Of a stretch of DNA of 64,000 nucleotides, positions 37,569 to 47,678 are shown piece after piece; within the stretch, counting starts at the first letter, position 1; every line of letters starts with the position of its first letter. A program made the translations under genes and the position numbers. Under the pieces are notes generated by a model that did not search any database, was not told the DNA's origin, and was given only the letters and a program-made list of their open reading frames with translations. The DNA comes from Akkermansia muciniphila (GTDB lineage: Bacteria; Verrucomicrobiota; Verrucomicrobiia; Verrucomicrobiales; Akkermansiaceae), in contig CAMCUY010000001.1 in the NCBI GenBank assembly GCA_945879075.1, positions 1 to 64,000 of the forward strand, in the 5' to 3' direction.

Positions 37569-37940
37569 TCACCCCCCGGTGAAGTTCACGCCCATTTCCT
37601 CGGAGATCGCCTTGAGGCGCAAATCGAAGGTCCAGAGCGGAATCTCGCCCAGCACCGCCGACGCGAGAATATTCGCGTCGTTCCACTGGATTCCACGGCC
37701 CCAGAGCCGTCGAGACTCCACCATCTGGCGGGTTTCGGAAAAACTGGCGATCGGCGGGCGGTTCAATTTCGCGAGATCGATCACCGTTTGCCGCCGGTCC
37801 TTCAAGGTTCCCATGGACAGCTCGCCCACGATGATCGGATGGCACCAGACTTCGCCGTCTTCCAGCATTGCCGCGAGCAGGGAATTCCGCTGTCGGAAAT
37901 GATGAATCCAGACGCAGGTATCTACGAGGATCGGTTTCAT
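37569..37940 (-). CDS. vapC: PIN-domain toxin, VapC family
   Basis: MKPILVDTCVWIHHFRQRN...WCHPIIVGELSMG...WNDANILASAVLGEIPLWTFDLRL. Confidence 0.9.
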   Translation of the reverse strand: MKPILVDTCVWIHHFRQRNSLLAAMLEDGEVWCHPIIVGELSMGTLKDRRQTVIDLAKLNRPPIASFSETRQMVESRRLWGRGIQWNDANILASAVLGEIPLWTFDLRLKAISEEMGVNFTGG

Positions 37941-38182
37941 TTTGGTTCGTCGGCGACTCTGGAGCTTGGAAATGTGGAATCCGAGTAATAGCTCACGCGG
38001 GAGTCCCGGGAAGCGATATCGAAGTCAGGCATAGTCCCGCCCAAGGCGGCGAGTCTGCGGGCGGCCATCCTTTTGACATAGGCGTCGAGGACGAAGTTCA
38101 GAAGCTTTGACTTTTCATCGATGCCACTGAAGTCTGCCGCTGCTGCGAGTAAATCGTCATCAATTGTTACGGTAGTTCTCAT
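37937..38182 (-). CDS. vapB: VapB-type antitoxin
   Basis: MRTTVTIDDDLLAAAADFSGIDEKSKLLNFVLDAYVKRMAARRLAALGG; 4-nt overlap with vapC. Confidence 0.88.
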   Translation of the reverse strand: MRTTVTIDDDLLAAAADFSGIDEKSKLLNFVLDAYVKRMAARRLAALGGTMPDFDIASRDSRVSYYSDSTFPSSRVADEPK

Positions 38183-38308
38183 GCCAAAAAGATGCATCAA
38201 AAGTGTATCGTTTTCAAGCTCATTTTTAGGTCATTTCAAAATTCGCTTTTAGCAAAGGCCTTTCAAGGCTTGCGGGACTGAGTGGGTAGCGGTAAACGCT
38301 CCCTTGCC

Positions 38309-39847
38309 ATGGACAAGAAACCTGTAGTGCTCATTATTCGCGACGGCTGGGGTGTGAATCCCGGAGGGAAAGAAACAGCAATCAAAGACGGCAACGCGAC
38401 CTTGTTGGCGAAGACCCCGTTTCACGAAGCGATGTTCAAAGCCTATCCGAAGGGTTTTCTCAGCGCCTCCGGTCTCGATGTGGGGCTGCCTCCCGGCCAA
38501 ATGGGAAACTCGGAGGTGGGCCACCTCAATCTCGGGGCCGGCCGGATCGTTTACCAGGATCTTACCCGCATTAACAAGGCGATCGACGAGAGGACACTCG
38601 CGACAAATCCGGTCTTCGTGGAAGCGCTGGAAAAAGCCAAGACCGGGCGGTTGCATTTCATCGGCCTCGTTTCCGACGGCGGCGTCCACAGCCACCAGGA
38701 CCAGCTCATCGCCATGGTGAAGCTGGCGAAAGTAGCAGGTGTGAACGACATTTTTATCCATGCGATCACCGACGGTCGCGACACTTCCCCGACGGGTGGC
38801 CAAGGCTATCTGGCGAAGGTCGAGGACGAAGCTGCGAAGAGCGGTGCCCATGTGGCCACGGTGATCGGCCGCTATTTCGCGATGGACCGCGACAAGCGCT
38901 GGGACCGCGTGAAGCTCGCCTGGGACGCCATCGTGTTAGGAAAAGGCGAGAAGCGCGATGTCCTCGCGAGCGAGGCCGTGGCCGACTACTACCGGATGGA
39001 CAAGACCGACGAGTTCATGCCGCCGATGATTTTCGCCGAAGCGGACACGCAGCGTGTTCGGGATGGTGATGTGGTCCTGTTTTTCAATTTCCGCTCCGAC
39101 CGTGCGCGCGAGCTTTCCGAGGCGTTTCTCTATCCGGATTTCGCCGGCTTCGATCGTCAGATCACTCCGAAGGTGCACTTCGTCACCTTGACTCAATACG
39201 ACGAGAAATACGGATGTCCGGAAATTTTCCCGCCGCAGACGCTCGATAATGTGTTGGGCAAGGTGGTCGCCGCTGCGGGTCGGAACCAGATGCGGATCGC
39301 TGAAACCGAGAAATACCCGCACGTCACTTACTTCTTCAACGGTGGCGAGGAAGCTCCTTACGACGGTGAAGACCGCGTGATCATCCCGTCGCCCAAGGAC
39401 GTGCCGACCTATGATTTCAAGCCGGAGATGAGCGCCCAGCAAGTGACGGACACCGTCGTTGCCAAGCTCAAGGACTACGACATGGTCATCCTGAATTTCG
39501 CCAACCCGGACATGGTGGGTCACACCGGCGTGGTCGAAGCCGCGATCAAGGCCTGCGAGGTGATCGACGCCGACGTGAAGGCGGTGGCCGAGGAAACCCT
39601 CCGCCTCGGCGGAAAGCTCCTCATCACCGCCGACCACGGGAACTGCGAATACATGCGCAATCCTGACGGCTCGCCTAACACCGCACATACCACCAACCTG
39701 GTGCACATCTTCTACGTCGCGGCCGATGCGGAGGATTACTCCGTGAAGGATGGCGTTCTGGCAGACGTCGCGCCGACCTTGCTGGAGATGCTCGGACTGC
39801 CCAAGCCCGGGGAAATGACCGGAACGAGCCTGCTGGTCAAAAGATAG
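38309..39847 (+). CDS. gpmI: 2,3-bisphosphoglycerate-independent phosphoglycerate mutase
   Basis: PVVLIIRDGWGVNPGG...PPGQMGNSEVGHLNLGAGRIVYQDLTRI...LITADHGNCEYM. Confidence 0.96.
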   Translation: MDKKPVVLIIRDGWGVNPGGKETAIKDGNATLLAKTPFHEAMFKAYPKGFLSASGLDVGLPPGQMGNSEVGHLNLGAGRIVYQDLTRINKAIDERTLATNPVFVEALEKAKTGRLHFIGLVSDGGVHSHQDQLIAMVKLAKVAGVNDIFIHAITDGRDTSPTGGQGYLAKVEDEAAKSGAHVATVIGRYFAMDRDKRWDRVKLAWDAIVLGKGEKRDVLASEAVADYYRMDKTDEFMPPMIFAEADTQRVRDGDVVLFFNFRSDRARELSEAFLYPDFAGFDRQITPKVHFVTLTQYDEKYGCPEIFPPQTLDNVLGKVVAAAGRNQMRIAETEKYPHVTYFFNGGEEAPYDGEDRVIIPSPKDVPTYDFKPEMSAQQVTDTVVAKLKDYDMVILNFANPDMVGHTGVVEAAIKACEVIDADVKAVAEETLRLGGKLLITADHGNCEYMRNPDGSPNTAHTTNLVHIFYVAADAEDYSVKDGVLADVAPTLLEMLGLPKPGEMTGTSLLVKR

Positions 39848-39852
39848 GCGGG

Positions 39853-42219
39853 CTAGCGAATTGTCGCCCGGCCGATGAGCAGAAGGCGGAGGCCATTGAG
39901 GCAGACCAGCACGGTGCTGCCTTCGTGGCCGACTACGCCTAACGGTAGAGCGAGTGAGAAACCGAGTGCGGCGAAGATCAGCACGACGATCACGCCGCTG
40001 GCGAAAACGAGGTTCTGCAGCAGCACGCGTTTCGCCCGCCTCGCGTGGCCGACGAGCAGTGCGATGTTTTCCAGTCGGTCGCCCATCAGGACGACGTCAG
40101 CCGTCTCCATCGCGACATCGGTGCCGGCCGCGCCCATGGCCACGCCGATGTCGGACATAGCGAGTGCGGGAGCGTCGTTCACGCCGTCGCCGATCATCAT
40201 GACGGTGCCTTCTAACTTGAGCTCGCGGATGACTTTCAGTTTGTCTTCGGGCAGGAGCTCGGCGAAGACCTCGTCCACCTTGGCTTCGAGCGCGATGGCT
40301 TCCGCGACGAGCCGCTGGTCGCCGGTGAGCATGACGACCTTTTTCACCCCGAGGCGGTGCAAGTCTTCGCAAAGGCGGCGGGCGGCGGGGCGGATGGTGT
40401 CGGCCATGACGAGCACGGCTTGCGCGGTGACGGTGTCGCCCTCGCGGAGGCCGAGCCAGACGCAGGTTTTGCCCTTGGACTGGAGCGGTTGGGATTTTTC
40501 CAGAAGGGAGGCGGTGCCCTTCGCGTTGAGTTCCAGCAGCAGTCGCTCGCTGCCGATGAGGTAGCGTGCGGTCTCGATGGTGGCTTCCGCGCCTTTGCCG
40601 GCGGTGGATTGGAAATCGGAAGCTTCGGGCAGCGTGATGCCCAGATCCTCGGCGCTTTTGACAATCGCGTGGGCGAGGGGATGCTCGGACTTCGCTTCCA
40701 AGGCGGCGGCCGCGCGGAGGATGGCCGCGACGTGGGCGGGCAGGGGATTTCCGATCTCATGGATGCCGTCGGCGGTGACGATTTCAGTGAGCGACGGCTT
40801 GCCGACGGTGAGGGTTCCGGTTTTGTCGATGGCGACGATGTCGATTTTGGCGGCCCTTTCGAGATGGGAACCGCCTTTGATGAGAATTCCTCGTCGAGCA
40901 GCGCCGCCGATGGCTGATAGAACCGTGGCGGGCGTGCTGATCACCAGCGCGCAGGGCGAGGCGACGACCATGATCGTCATGGCCCGATAGAAAGCATGGG
41001 CGAATGACGCGCCTTGGAAAATGAAGGGCACTAGAAACACCAGGATCGTGAAACCGATGACTCCCATGGCGTAGTATTGCTCGGCTTTTTCGAGGAAGCG
41101 CTGGGTGCCGGATTTTTCCGCCTGGGCCTCGGCGACGAGCTTGACCATCCGCGCGAGGGCGGAGTCTTCCGAGCGCTTGGTGACCCTGAGCTCGACGCCG
41201 CCGCTCTGGTTGATCGTGCCGGCGAAGAGCGTGCTGCCGAGGGATTTCGAAACGGGCATGGATTCGCCGGTGAGCGAGGATTCGTCCACATTGGTGCTGC
41301 CTTCGGAAATGACTCCGTCCACCGGGATCTGCTCGCCGGGCCGGACGATGACGATTTCGCCGATTTCCAAGTCTTCAACCGCGACCTTGACCGTGCCCCC
41401 GTCGCGTTTGACCGTGGCTTCGCTGGGCCTGAGGGTGAGCAGGGACTCGATGGCTCTTTGCGTGCGCTCCAAGGCGTGGCGCTGAAGGACGTTGGAAAAA
41501 CTGAACAGGAAAAGCAGAAGCGCTCCCTCGAACGGGGCTCCAATGATGGCCGCGCCGAGGGCGGCGAGGACCATCAGCACGTCCACGTCGAGCACGCCTT
41601 CGCGAAGCGAGGCGATGGCGGAACGCACGCCTTTTTGTCCGGCGAAAATGTAGGCCGCAGCGTAGAGCGTGTGCGTGGCGGGTCCGATCCCCGTGGTTTT
41701 TTCGACGATCAATCCGGCGATTAGAAAAAGCAGGCCGAGGCCGCAGGAAATCTCCTCGTTGAGGTCGCCGGCGCGGATTTTTTGCATCAGCGAGCGAGTG
41801 TCCGCACGCCGGGATTCCAGCGGTTTGATGTCGGCACCGGTTTTCTTCAGGTCGTCGGCCATGCGTTCTTCCGGTTCGATGTCGGAATCGAAAGTGACTG
41901 ACAGGACCCTGCCGAGATAGGTCGCGTTGGCGCGCCTCACGCCGGGAATGCGGCCCACTCGCTTCTCCAGTTTCTGGGCGCAGGCCTCGCAGGCGTTTCC
42001 TTCCAAGCGGAACGTGTGTTTGCGGATCGCGGATTCGACGTGGGCGATGTGTTCCTTGAGCAGCGAACGCACTTCGGTTTCACTCAACAGCGCCGGATCG
42101 AAGTCCACCTTGACGACCGCGTGTTCCGGATCGGTTGATGCCCGGATGATGCCGCTGTGAGCGGTCAGATCCTGGTCGGCTTTTTCGACGACGGGTGACT
42201 TCGGAGGGGCGTCGTTCAT
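39853..42219 (-). CDS. P1B-type heavy-metal ATPase (SPC motif, P1B-4-like) with N-terminal HMA-like domain
   Basis: VVASPCALVIS, DKTGTLTVGKP, MIGDGVNDAPALA, GHEGSTVLVCLNGLRLL; N-terminal GNACEACAQKLEKRVGRIPGVRRA. Confidence 0.9.
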   Translation of the reverse strand: MNDAPPKSPVVEKADQDLTAHSGIIRASTDPEHAVVKVDFDPALLSETEVRSLLKEHIAHVESAIRKHTFRLEGNACEACAQKLEKRVGRIPGVRRANATYLGRVLSVTFDSDIEPEERMADDLKKTGADIKPLESRRADTRSLMQKIRAGDLNEEISCGLGLLFLIAGLIVEKTTGIGPATHTLYAAAYIFAGQKGVRSAIASLREGVLDVDVLMVLAALGAAIIGAPFEGALLLFLFSFSNVLQRHALERTQRAIESLLTLRPSEATVKRDGGTVKVAVEDLEIGEIVIVRPGEQIPVDGVISEGSTNVDESSLTGESMPVSKSLGSTLFAGTINQSGGVELRVTKRSEDSALARMVKLVAEAQAEKSGTQRFLEKAEQYYAMGVIGFTILVFLVPFIFQGASFAHAFYRAMTIMVVASPCALVISTPATVLSAIGGAARRGILIKGGSHLERAAKIDIVAIDKTGTLTVGKPSLTEIVTADGIHEIGNPLPAHVAAILRAAAALEAKSEHPLAHAIVKSAEDLGITLPEASDFQSTAGKGAEATIETARYLIGSERLLLELNAKGTASLLEKSQPLQSKGKTCVWLGLREGDTVTAQAVLVMADTIRPAARRLCEDLHRLGVKKVVMLTGDQRLVAEAIALEAKVDEVFAELLPEDKLKVIRELKLEGTVMMIGDGVNDAPALAMSDIGVAMGAAGTDVAMETADVVLMGDRLENIALLVGHARRAKRVLLQNLVFASGVIVVLIFAALGFSLALPLGVVGHEGSTVLVCLNGLRLLLIGRATIR

Positions 42220-42257
42220 GTTTGGCAGAGTAGTTGGTTTGCAGCCTCAGCACCAGA

Positions 42258-43307
42258 TCAGCCAATCGGTATCTTCGATCTGACCTTTGCCGCGATTTCG
42301 TGAAACGCGGCGGACACCTTGTTGCTTGCCGGCGGGGCAAGGGCGATCGGCGAGCCCGAGTCGCCGCGCTCGCGGGTCTCGACGTTGATCGGGATTTGTC
42401 CGAGCAGCGGGACATTGAGGTGTTCCGCCTCGCGGACGCCGCCTTCCTGGCCGAAAATGTAGTATTTCTTGCCGGCATCGCACTCGAACCACGCCATGTT
42501 TTCGACGAGTCCGGTGATAGGCACGTTCACCTTGGCGAACATGGAAACCGCCTTGCGGGCGTCGATCAGCGCGACTTCCTGCGGCGTGGTGACGATGATG
42601 ACGCCGTCCACTGTCACGGTTTGGACGATGGTGAGCTGGATGTCACCGGTGCCGGGCGGTAGGTCGAGCACGAGGTAATCGAGGTCTTCCCACGCGACTT
42701 GGCGGAGAAATTGCTGGGTGTAGCGTGTCGCCATCGGTCCGCGGACGATCACCGGCGAGCGGTCTTCCAACAGGAATCCCATCGACATGAGTTTGAGCCC
42801 GTGGGCTTCAAGCGGAATGATTTCATCGTGCTCGTTGGCCATCGGGCGCTCGTTGACGCCGAACATCTGGGCGACGGACGGACCATAGAGATCGCAATCG
42901 CAGAGGCCGACCTTCGCGCCGGTGGCGGCGAGGGCGACGGCGAGATTCGCCGCGACAGTGGATTTGCCCACGCCGCCTTTTCCCGACGCGACAGCGATGA
43001 TGCGCTTCACTCCGGGGATCGAGGATTTGCCGACCGTGCCGCCAACTCCGCCGGCGGCCGCGGACGCGTCCTTGACGTCGATCTCGATTTTGACGGTTCC
43101 GATGTCTGGCAGGGGATCGAGGATCGCGTGGCAATTCTGAAAAATTTGTTGAGGAATCTTTTCGTCGCGCGTTGCGATTTCGATGTGGACGGTGACAAGG
43201 CCGGGCTCGCATTTGACGTCCTTGACGAGGCCGAAGGAGATGATGTCCCGGGAAAAACCGGGGTAGCGGACTTGGCGAAGGGCTTCGCGGATGAAATCAG
43301 GGCTCAT
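42258..43307 (-). CDS. Mrp/ApbC-type P-loop ATPase (Fe-S carrier)
   Basis: [49 protein letters not shown]-terminal MIP18-like domain. Confidence 0.94.
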   Translation of the reverse strand: MSPDFIREALRQVRYPGFSRDIISFGLVKDVKCEPGLVTVHIEIATRDEKIPQQIFQNCHAILDPLPDIGTVKIEIDVKDASAAAGGVGGTVGKSSIPGVKRIIAVASGKGGVGKSTVAANLAVALAATGAKVGLCDCDLYGPSVAQMFGVNERPMANEHDEIIPLEAHGLKLMSMGFLLEDRSPVIVRGPMATRYTQQFLRQVAWEDLDYLVLDLPPGTGDIQLTIVQTVTVDGVIIVTTPQEVALIDARKAVSMFAKVNVPITGLVENMAWFECDAGKKYYIFGQEGGVREAEHLNVPLLGQIPINVETRERGDSGSPIALAPPASNKVSAAFHEIAAKVRSKIPIG

Positions 43308-43441
43308 GGACGGTGCGATTCTCTTCCATTCGGGCGGCGGCGCAACGCGATTGTGATCATTCGCCGAAATTGCCGTGGCCGGGGGTTGACTCAATCCCTG
43401 ATACGCCGAAATACTCCGCCGCCTCGAACGCTCACAAATCT

Positions 43442-44368
43442 ATGGAAAACGTCATCATCATCGGCACTGGCTGCGCGGGATACACCGCGGCGATTTACAC
43501 CGCCCGCGCCAATCTCACGCCGCTTCTTCTCTCCGGCACCCAGCCCGGCGGCCAGCTTACCACCACGACCGAGGTTGAGAATTTTCCGGGCCACCCGGAA
43601 GGTATCATGGGTCCGGATTTGATGATGAAAATGCAGACGCAGGCCGAGAAATTCGGTGCGCGGATCGCTTGGGCGAGCGTTGAGTCGATCGAGCGGCGGG
43701 CGGACGGCAGCTTCCTGCTGAATGCGGGTTCGGAGACTTTCGAAGCGAAAACCGTCATCGTGGCCACGGGCGCTGCTCCCCGCCACTTGGGAATTCCCGG
43801 CGAGCAAAAACTCATCGGCCATGGTCTCACTTCCTGCGCCACTTGCGACGGGGCTTTCTATCGCGATGTCCCGGTCTGCGTGATCGGCGGCGGCGACAGC
43901 GCCTGCGAGGAGGCCGGTTTCCTGACTCGTTTCGCCAGCAAGGTTTACCTCATCCATCGCCGCGACGAGCTGCGCGCTTCCAAAATCATGGCCGACCGCG
44001 CTTTGGCGAATCCGAAGATCGAGCCGATCTGGAACTCGACCGTCAGCGATTATCTCACCGACGAAAAAGGCGAAATGCGGGCGGTGATGCTCAAGAGTCT
44101 GATCAATGGTGAGGAAATGGAGCTCGAAGTCGCCTGCGTTTTCGTAGCCATCGGCCACGTCCCGAACAGCGCCTTCCTCGGCGATCTTGTGGATAAGGAC
44201 GAGAACGGCTACATTCTCCAAAATCCCGGCCGGACCTCGACCAAAACTCCGGGCCTCTTCGCCGCGGGCGATGTGGCCGATCATTATTACCGCCAAGCCA
44301 TCACGGCGGCGGGCCAAGGTTGTGCGGCCGCTCTCGAAGCGGAACGCTACCTCAGCGATCACGACTGA
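43442..44368 (+). CDS. trxB: Thioredoxin-disulfide reductase
   Basis: [23 protein letters not shown]...[33 protein letters not shown]. Confidence 0.95.
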   Translation: MENVIIIGTGCAGYTAAIYTARANLTPLLLSGTQPGGQLTTTTEVENFPGHPEGIMGPDLMMKMQTQAEKFGARIAWASVESIERRADGSFLLNAGSETFEAKTVIVATGAAPRHLGIPGEQKLIGHGLTSCATCDGAFYRDVPVCVIGGGDSACEEAGFLTRFASKVYLIHRRDELRASKIMADRALANPKIEPIWNSTVSDYLTDEKGEMRAVMLKSLINGEEMELEVACVFVAIGHVPNSAFLGDLVDKDENGYILQNPGRTSTKTPGLFAAGDVADHYYRQAITAAGQGCAAALEAERYLSDHD

Positions 44369-44496
44369 TCCCGTCCTGTGTAAACTGATCGCGGCGAGCA
44401 TTTATGGCTTTAGTAAAATCTTACTAATAGTTAAGAAAACCTTAATTATCAAGCCGAAGTGCTCAAATGTGTCTATTGCGTCCGTCGGCTTGCGAC

Positions 44497-44701
44497 TCCC
44501 TCCCCTTCAACTGGAATTCCAACTTCATCTATTCCGTCGGCGGCACTCACTGTTTCGACAATGGCTGGAACGTGAGCGCGGGCTACAATTTCATCGCGAA
44601 CAGCATCCCGGACTCAAACTACAACCTCGGGCACGCTGGCGGACGTAACCTTCAAGTCAAGATTCCACGGTTTCATGTTCAACTGCGACGTCGCTCCGTA
44701 A
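44497..44701 (+). pseudogene. FadL/OmpP1-type outer-membrane porin C-terminal remnant, frameshifted
   Basis: NWNSNFIYSVGGTHCFDNGWNVSAGYNFIANSIPDSNYNLG, then shift to SGTLADVTFKSRFHGFMFNCDVAP*. Confidence 0.6.
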
Positions 44702-44854
44702 TGCTGCTCGGCACCTTGGGTGTGGTGATCCTGTGATTGACCGGCACCGTCTTGCCGAGGCGGGTCGTGCGCGCGCTTTCAAATCGCTGAAGACTTCCAT
44801 CGACCAGACGCGATGCTTGTTTTTCAAAATGGATCGCTTTGAATCGGCGGCGCT

Positions 44855-45562
44855 ATGAATATCGATCCCATCGGCACGGTCCGCTCGTGCTTCGGCGAGA
44901 AATTCGCGGTTCCGCGGCAGCCGGGCTTGTGCCCGAGCGCGTGGGGCAGGCTAGTGTTTCATCCGGCTTACCGCAGCCCGGAGGCGGTCCGCGGGATCGA
45001 GGGGTTTTCGCATTTGTGGCTGGTTTTCGGCTTTCATGAAACGGTCGCGCAGGGATGGAAGCCGACGGTCCGCCCGCCGCGGCTCGGGGGTAACCAGCGG
45101 ATCGGCGTGTTCGCGAGCCGCTCGACTTTCCGGCCTAACGGGCTCGGGCTTTCGCTGGTGCGGTTGGAGGGAATCGATACGATGTGCGCGGACGCGCCGG
45201 TGCTGTTAGTGGGCGGGCTTGATCTGTTGGACGGCACGCCGGTGTATGACGTGAAGCCGTATTTGCCTTACGCCGAGGCGCTGCCGGAGGCGATGGGAGG
45301 CTACGCCGGGGAGGCGATTTCGCGGTTGCCGGTGGAAGTGGAGGCGGCGGCGGCGGAAAATTTCGGGCGCCTGCCCAAGCGGGCGCGGGCGGTGTTGTTG
45401 GAAGCGTTGTCGTTGGATCCGCGGCCGGCGACTCAGGTGGCGGATGCGGAGCGGGTGTTCGGCGCTTCGCTGTGCGGGTGCAATGTGCGCTTCACGATCC
45501 GCGAGGGCGTGTGCCGGATTTCCGGAATCGAGCCAGCTGAAGGTTCGGGGTTGAATGCTTAG
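44855..45562 (+). CDS. TrmO (TsaA/YaeB-family) tRNA methyltransferase
   Basis: IGTVRSCFGEKFAVPRQPGL...VRGIEGFSHLWLVFGFHE...RIGVFASRSTFRPNGLGLSLVRLEGI...YDVKPYLPYAEA. Confidence 0.92.
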   Translation: MNIDPIGTVRSCFGEKFAVPRQPGLCPSAWGRLVFHPAYRSPEAVRGIEGFSHLWLVFGFHETVAQGWKPTVRPPRLGGNQRIGVFASRSTFRPNGLGLSLVRLEGIDTMCADAPVLLVGGLDLLDGTPVYDVKPYLPYAEALPEAMGGYAGEAISRLPVEVEAAAAENFGRLPKRARAVLLEALSLDPRPATQVADAERVFGASLCGCNVRFTIREGVCRISGIEPAEGSGLNA

Positions 45563-45585
45563 GAAAACCGAAGTAATTTTCCGCC

Positions 45586-47064
45586 ATGAACCGGATTTGG
45601 GAAAAGCTGGCGGTCGTTTTTTTCCTGGCGCTGCTGCCGTCCTGCAAGAAGCGCGGCGAGACGGTGAAGTCGGATCTCGGGGAGGCCGGCTATCAGCTGA
45701 CGACGGAGGATTGGTTCCGGGCCAGCCGTGAGAACGATGTTTCGGCGTTGAAGAAGTTCATTTCAGGAAAATTTGCGGTCGACAGCCGGAACGCGGAGGG
45801 GGATTCCGCCCTGCATGCGGCGGCGGCCGCCGGGGCGCAGGGCGCGGCGGATTTCCTGCTCAATCGCGGTCTGGCGGTGGACCTTCGCGGCGCGGAGGAA
45901 CGCACGCCCTTGATGGCGGCGGTGATGGGCGATCAATCGGAGATGGTGCGCTGGCTGCTGCGCCAAGGCGCGGATCCGGGTTTGAAGGATAAAGATGGCT
46001 TCAAACCGCTGATGCTCGCCGTGCGCGAGGGCCGTCCCGCCGCAGTGGGTGAGCTGGCCGCTTACAGTCGCGAGGACCTCGACCCCGCGCTTTTGCTGGC
46101 CGCGCTGGTCGGCCGGGCGGACGTGATCGACTCGCTCACCAACTTCGGCGCGTCGGTTTACGCGCGGATGGAAGACGGTCGGTCGCCGCTGATGATCGCC
46201 GCTGAAAATGGCCATGCGGACGCGGTGAAGCTGCTCATCGACATCGGGGCCAGCCGCTTCACCACCGATCCGGACGGACGGACTGCGGCCGAGATGGCGA
46301 CGGCGTCGGGCCATCCGGAGATCGCCGCGCTGATTTTCCGCGATCCGCTTCCTGCGGAACTGGCCTTGGAGTCTCCGATCGAAATCGCGAAATCGATGGA
46401 TGCCTTCGTCGATGCGGTGGCCGTGGGAGCGGATGCTGGGAATGCGTCGGTTTCACCGGCAACCCTCCCGCCGCGCGCCGCCTCCAAGCCGATCGAAGGC
46501 GAGACGCTCAGCGGTCCGGTCGCAAGTCGGCAGGCACAGCGGAAGTCTTCGGCCGCCAGTCCGGCGCTTGCCGAACCGCTTCCCATGCCGCCGCTGGTGA
46601 TGCGTCATTATCGTGAAAAGGAAGTGCCGGTGAGCGTGAAATCCGTGTCGGGCGTCACCGCCACGTTGCGCGTCGCCGGGGCAGCTCCGCGCGAGGTCAG
46701 CGTCCGGGCCGGTGATACGGTTCCCGGCTCGAATCTCGTCATCGTGCGCGTCCAACGACGGATGGAGCACAGCAAGGTCAACCTCGGGCGTGCTGCGGAA
46801 ATCTCCGTGGTGGAAGTCCGGGACCGCTCCACCGGTAGTACGCGCGAGTGGATTTCCGGGGTTGCTTCCAAGGCCCACGATCCGGTCGCGCTGGTGGAAG
46901 ATGCCGCCACCGGCAAGCGCTACCTCGCCTCACCCGGGCAACGCTTCAAGGGAGCCGACGGCGCGGAATATCTCATTTCCGACGTGCGCCCGAACCAAAT
47001 GGTCATCCAGGAAACCGCCAGCGGCGCGGTTCAGACGATCCCCTTGCGCGGACCGCGTGGTTGA
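45586..47064 (+). CDS. Ankyrin-repeat lipoprotein
   Basis: Lipobox LLPSC; repeats GDSALHAAAAAGAQGAADFLLNRGL, ERTPLMAAVMGDQSEMVRWLLRQGADP, GRSPLMIAAENGHADAVKLLIDIGAS. Confidence 0.88.
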   Translation: MNRIWEKLAVVFFLALLPSCKKRGETVKSDLGEAGYQLTTEDWFRASRENDVSALKKFISGKFAVDSRNAEGDSALHAAAAAGAQGAADFLLNRGLAVDLRGAEERTPLMAAVMGDQSEMVRWLLRQGADPGLKDKDGFKPLMLAVREGRPAAVGELAAYSREDLDPALLLAALVGRADVIDSLTNFGASVYARMEDGRSPLMIAAENGHADAVKLLIDIGASRFTTDPDGRTAAEMATASGHPEIAALIFRDPLPAELALESPIEIAKSMDAFVDAVAVGADAGNASVSPATLPPRAASKPIEGETLSGPVASRQAQRKSSAASPALAEPLPMPPLVMRHYREKEVPVSVKSVSGVTATLRVAGAAPREVSVRAGDTVPGSNLVIVRVQRRMEHSKVNLGRAAEISVVEVRDRSTGSTREWISGVASKAHDPVALVEDAATGKRYLASPGQRFKGADGAEYLISDVRPNQMVIQETASGAVQTIPLRGPRG

Positions 47065-47079
47065 GATAGATTTCGCTCT

Positions 47080-47538
47080 ATGGATTCCGACACCATCATC
47101 GACCACAGCGAGCCTGTCCGCCAATTCTCCGTTTTGCTGCCCAACCGCGTCGGCGCATTGGCCGCGATGGTGAAACTGCTGCGGTCCCTCGGAATCGAGG
47201 TCATCGGCCTGAGTGTTCAGGATTCGCGGGACGCGACGGTGGCGCGGTTGGTGGTTTCCGATCCGGACGGCACCGAGCAGTTGTTCATGGAAAAAGGAAT
47301 TCCGTTCACCACTTGCGAGCTGATCGTGATCGCGATGCGCGAGTCCGGCCCCGGACTGCTTCAGTGCCTCGACACGCTGATGATTGCCGAGACCAACATC
47401 GATTTCGCCTACGCGTTGATGCCGAGTCCGGAAGGGCGGTCGATGCTGGCGATGCACGTGGAGGACTACGAATTCGCGGTGGCCGTTCTCCATCAGAGCG
47501 GTTTCAAGCTGATGTATCAGGACGATCTCAGTCGTTGA
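47080..47538 (+). CDS. ACT-domain protein
   Basis: RQFSVLLPNRVGALAAMVKLLRSLGIEVIGLSVQDSRDATVARLVVSDPDGT. Confidence 0.75.
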   Translation: MDSDTIIDHSEPVRQFSVLLPNRVGALAAMVKLLRSLGIEVIGLSVQDSRDATVARLVVSDPDGTEQLFMEKGIPFTTCELIVIAMRESGPGLLQCLDTLMIAETNIDFAYALMPSPEGRSMLAMHVEDYEFAVAVLHQSGFKLMYQDDLSR

Positions 47539-47678
47539 TCCCAAGCCGGAACGCTGGTTGGAATCAATCTGGATCAAGTGCCGCCCGGATTTATCCGGGA
47601 AGAGGGCATCGTGGCCGTCGCCGCGCTTCGCAACGTGATTTGAGGCAGACTCCTTGAATTTACCGGAAAACACCGGGG

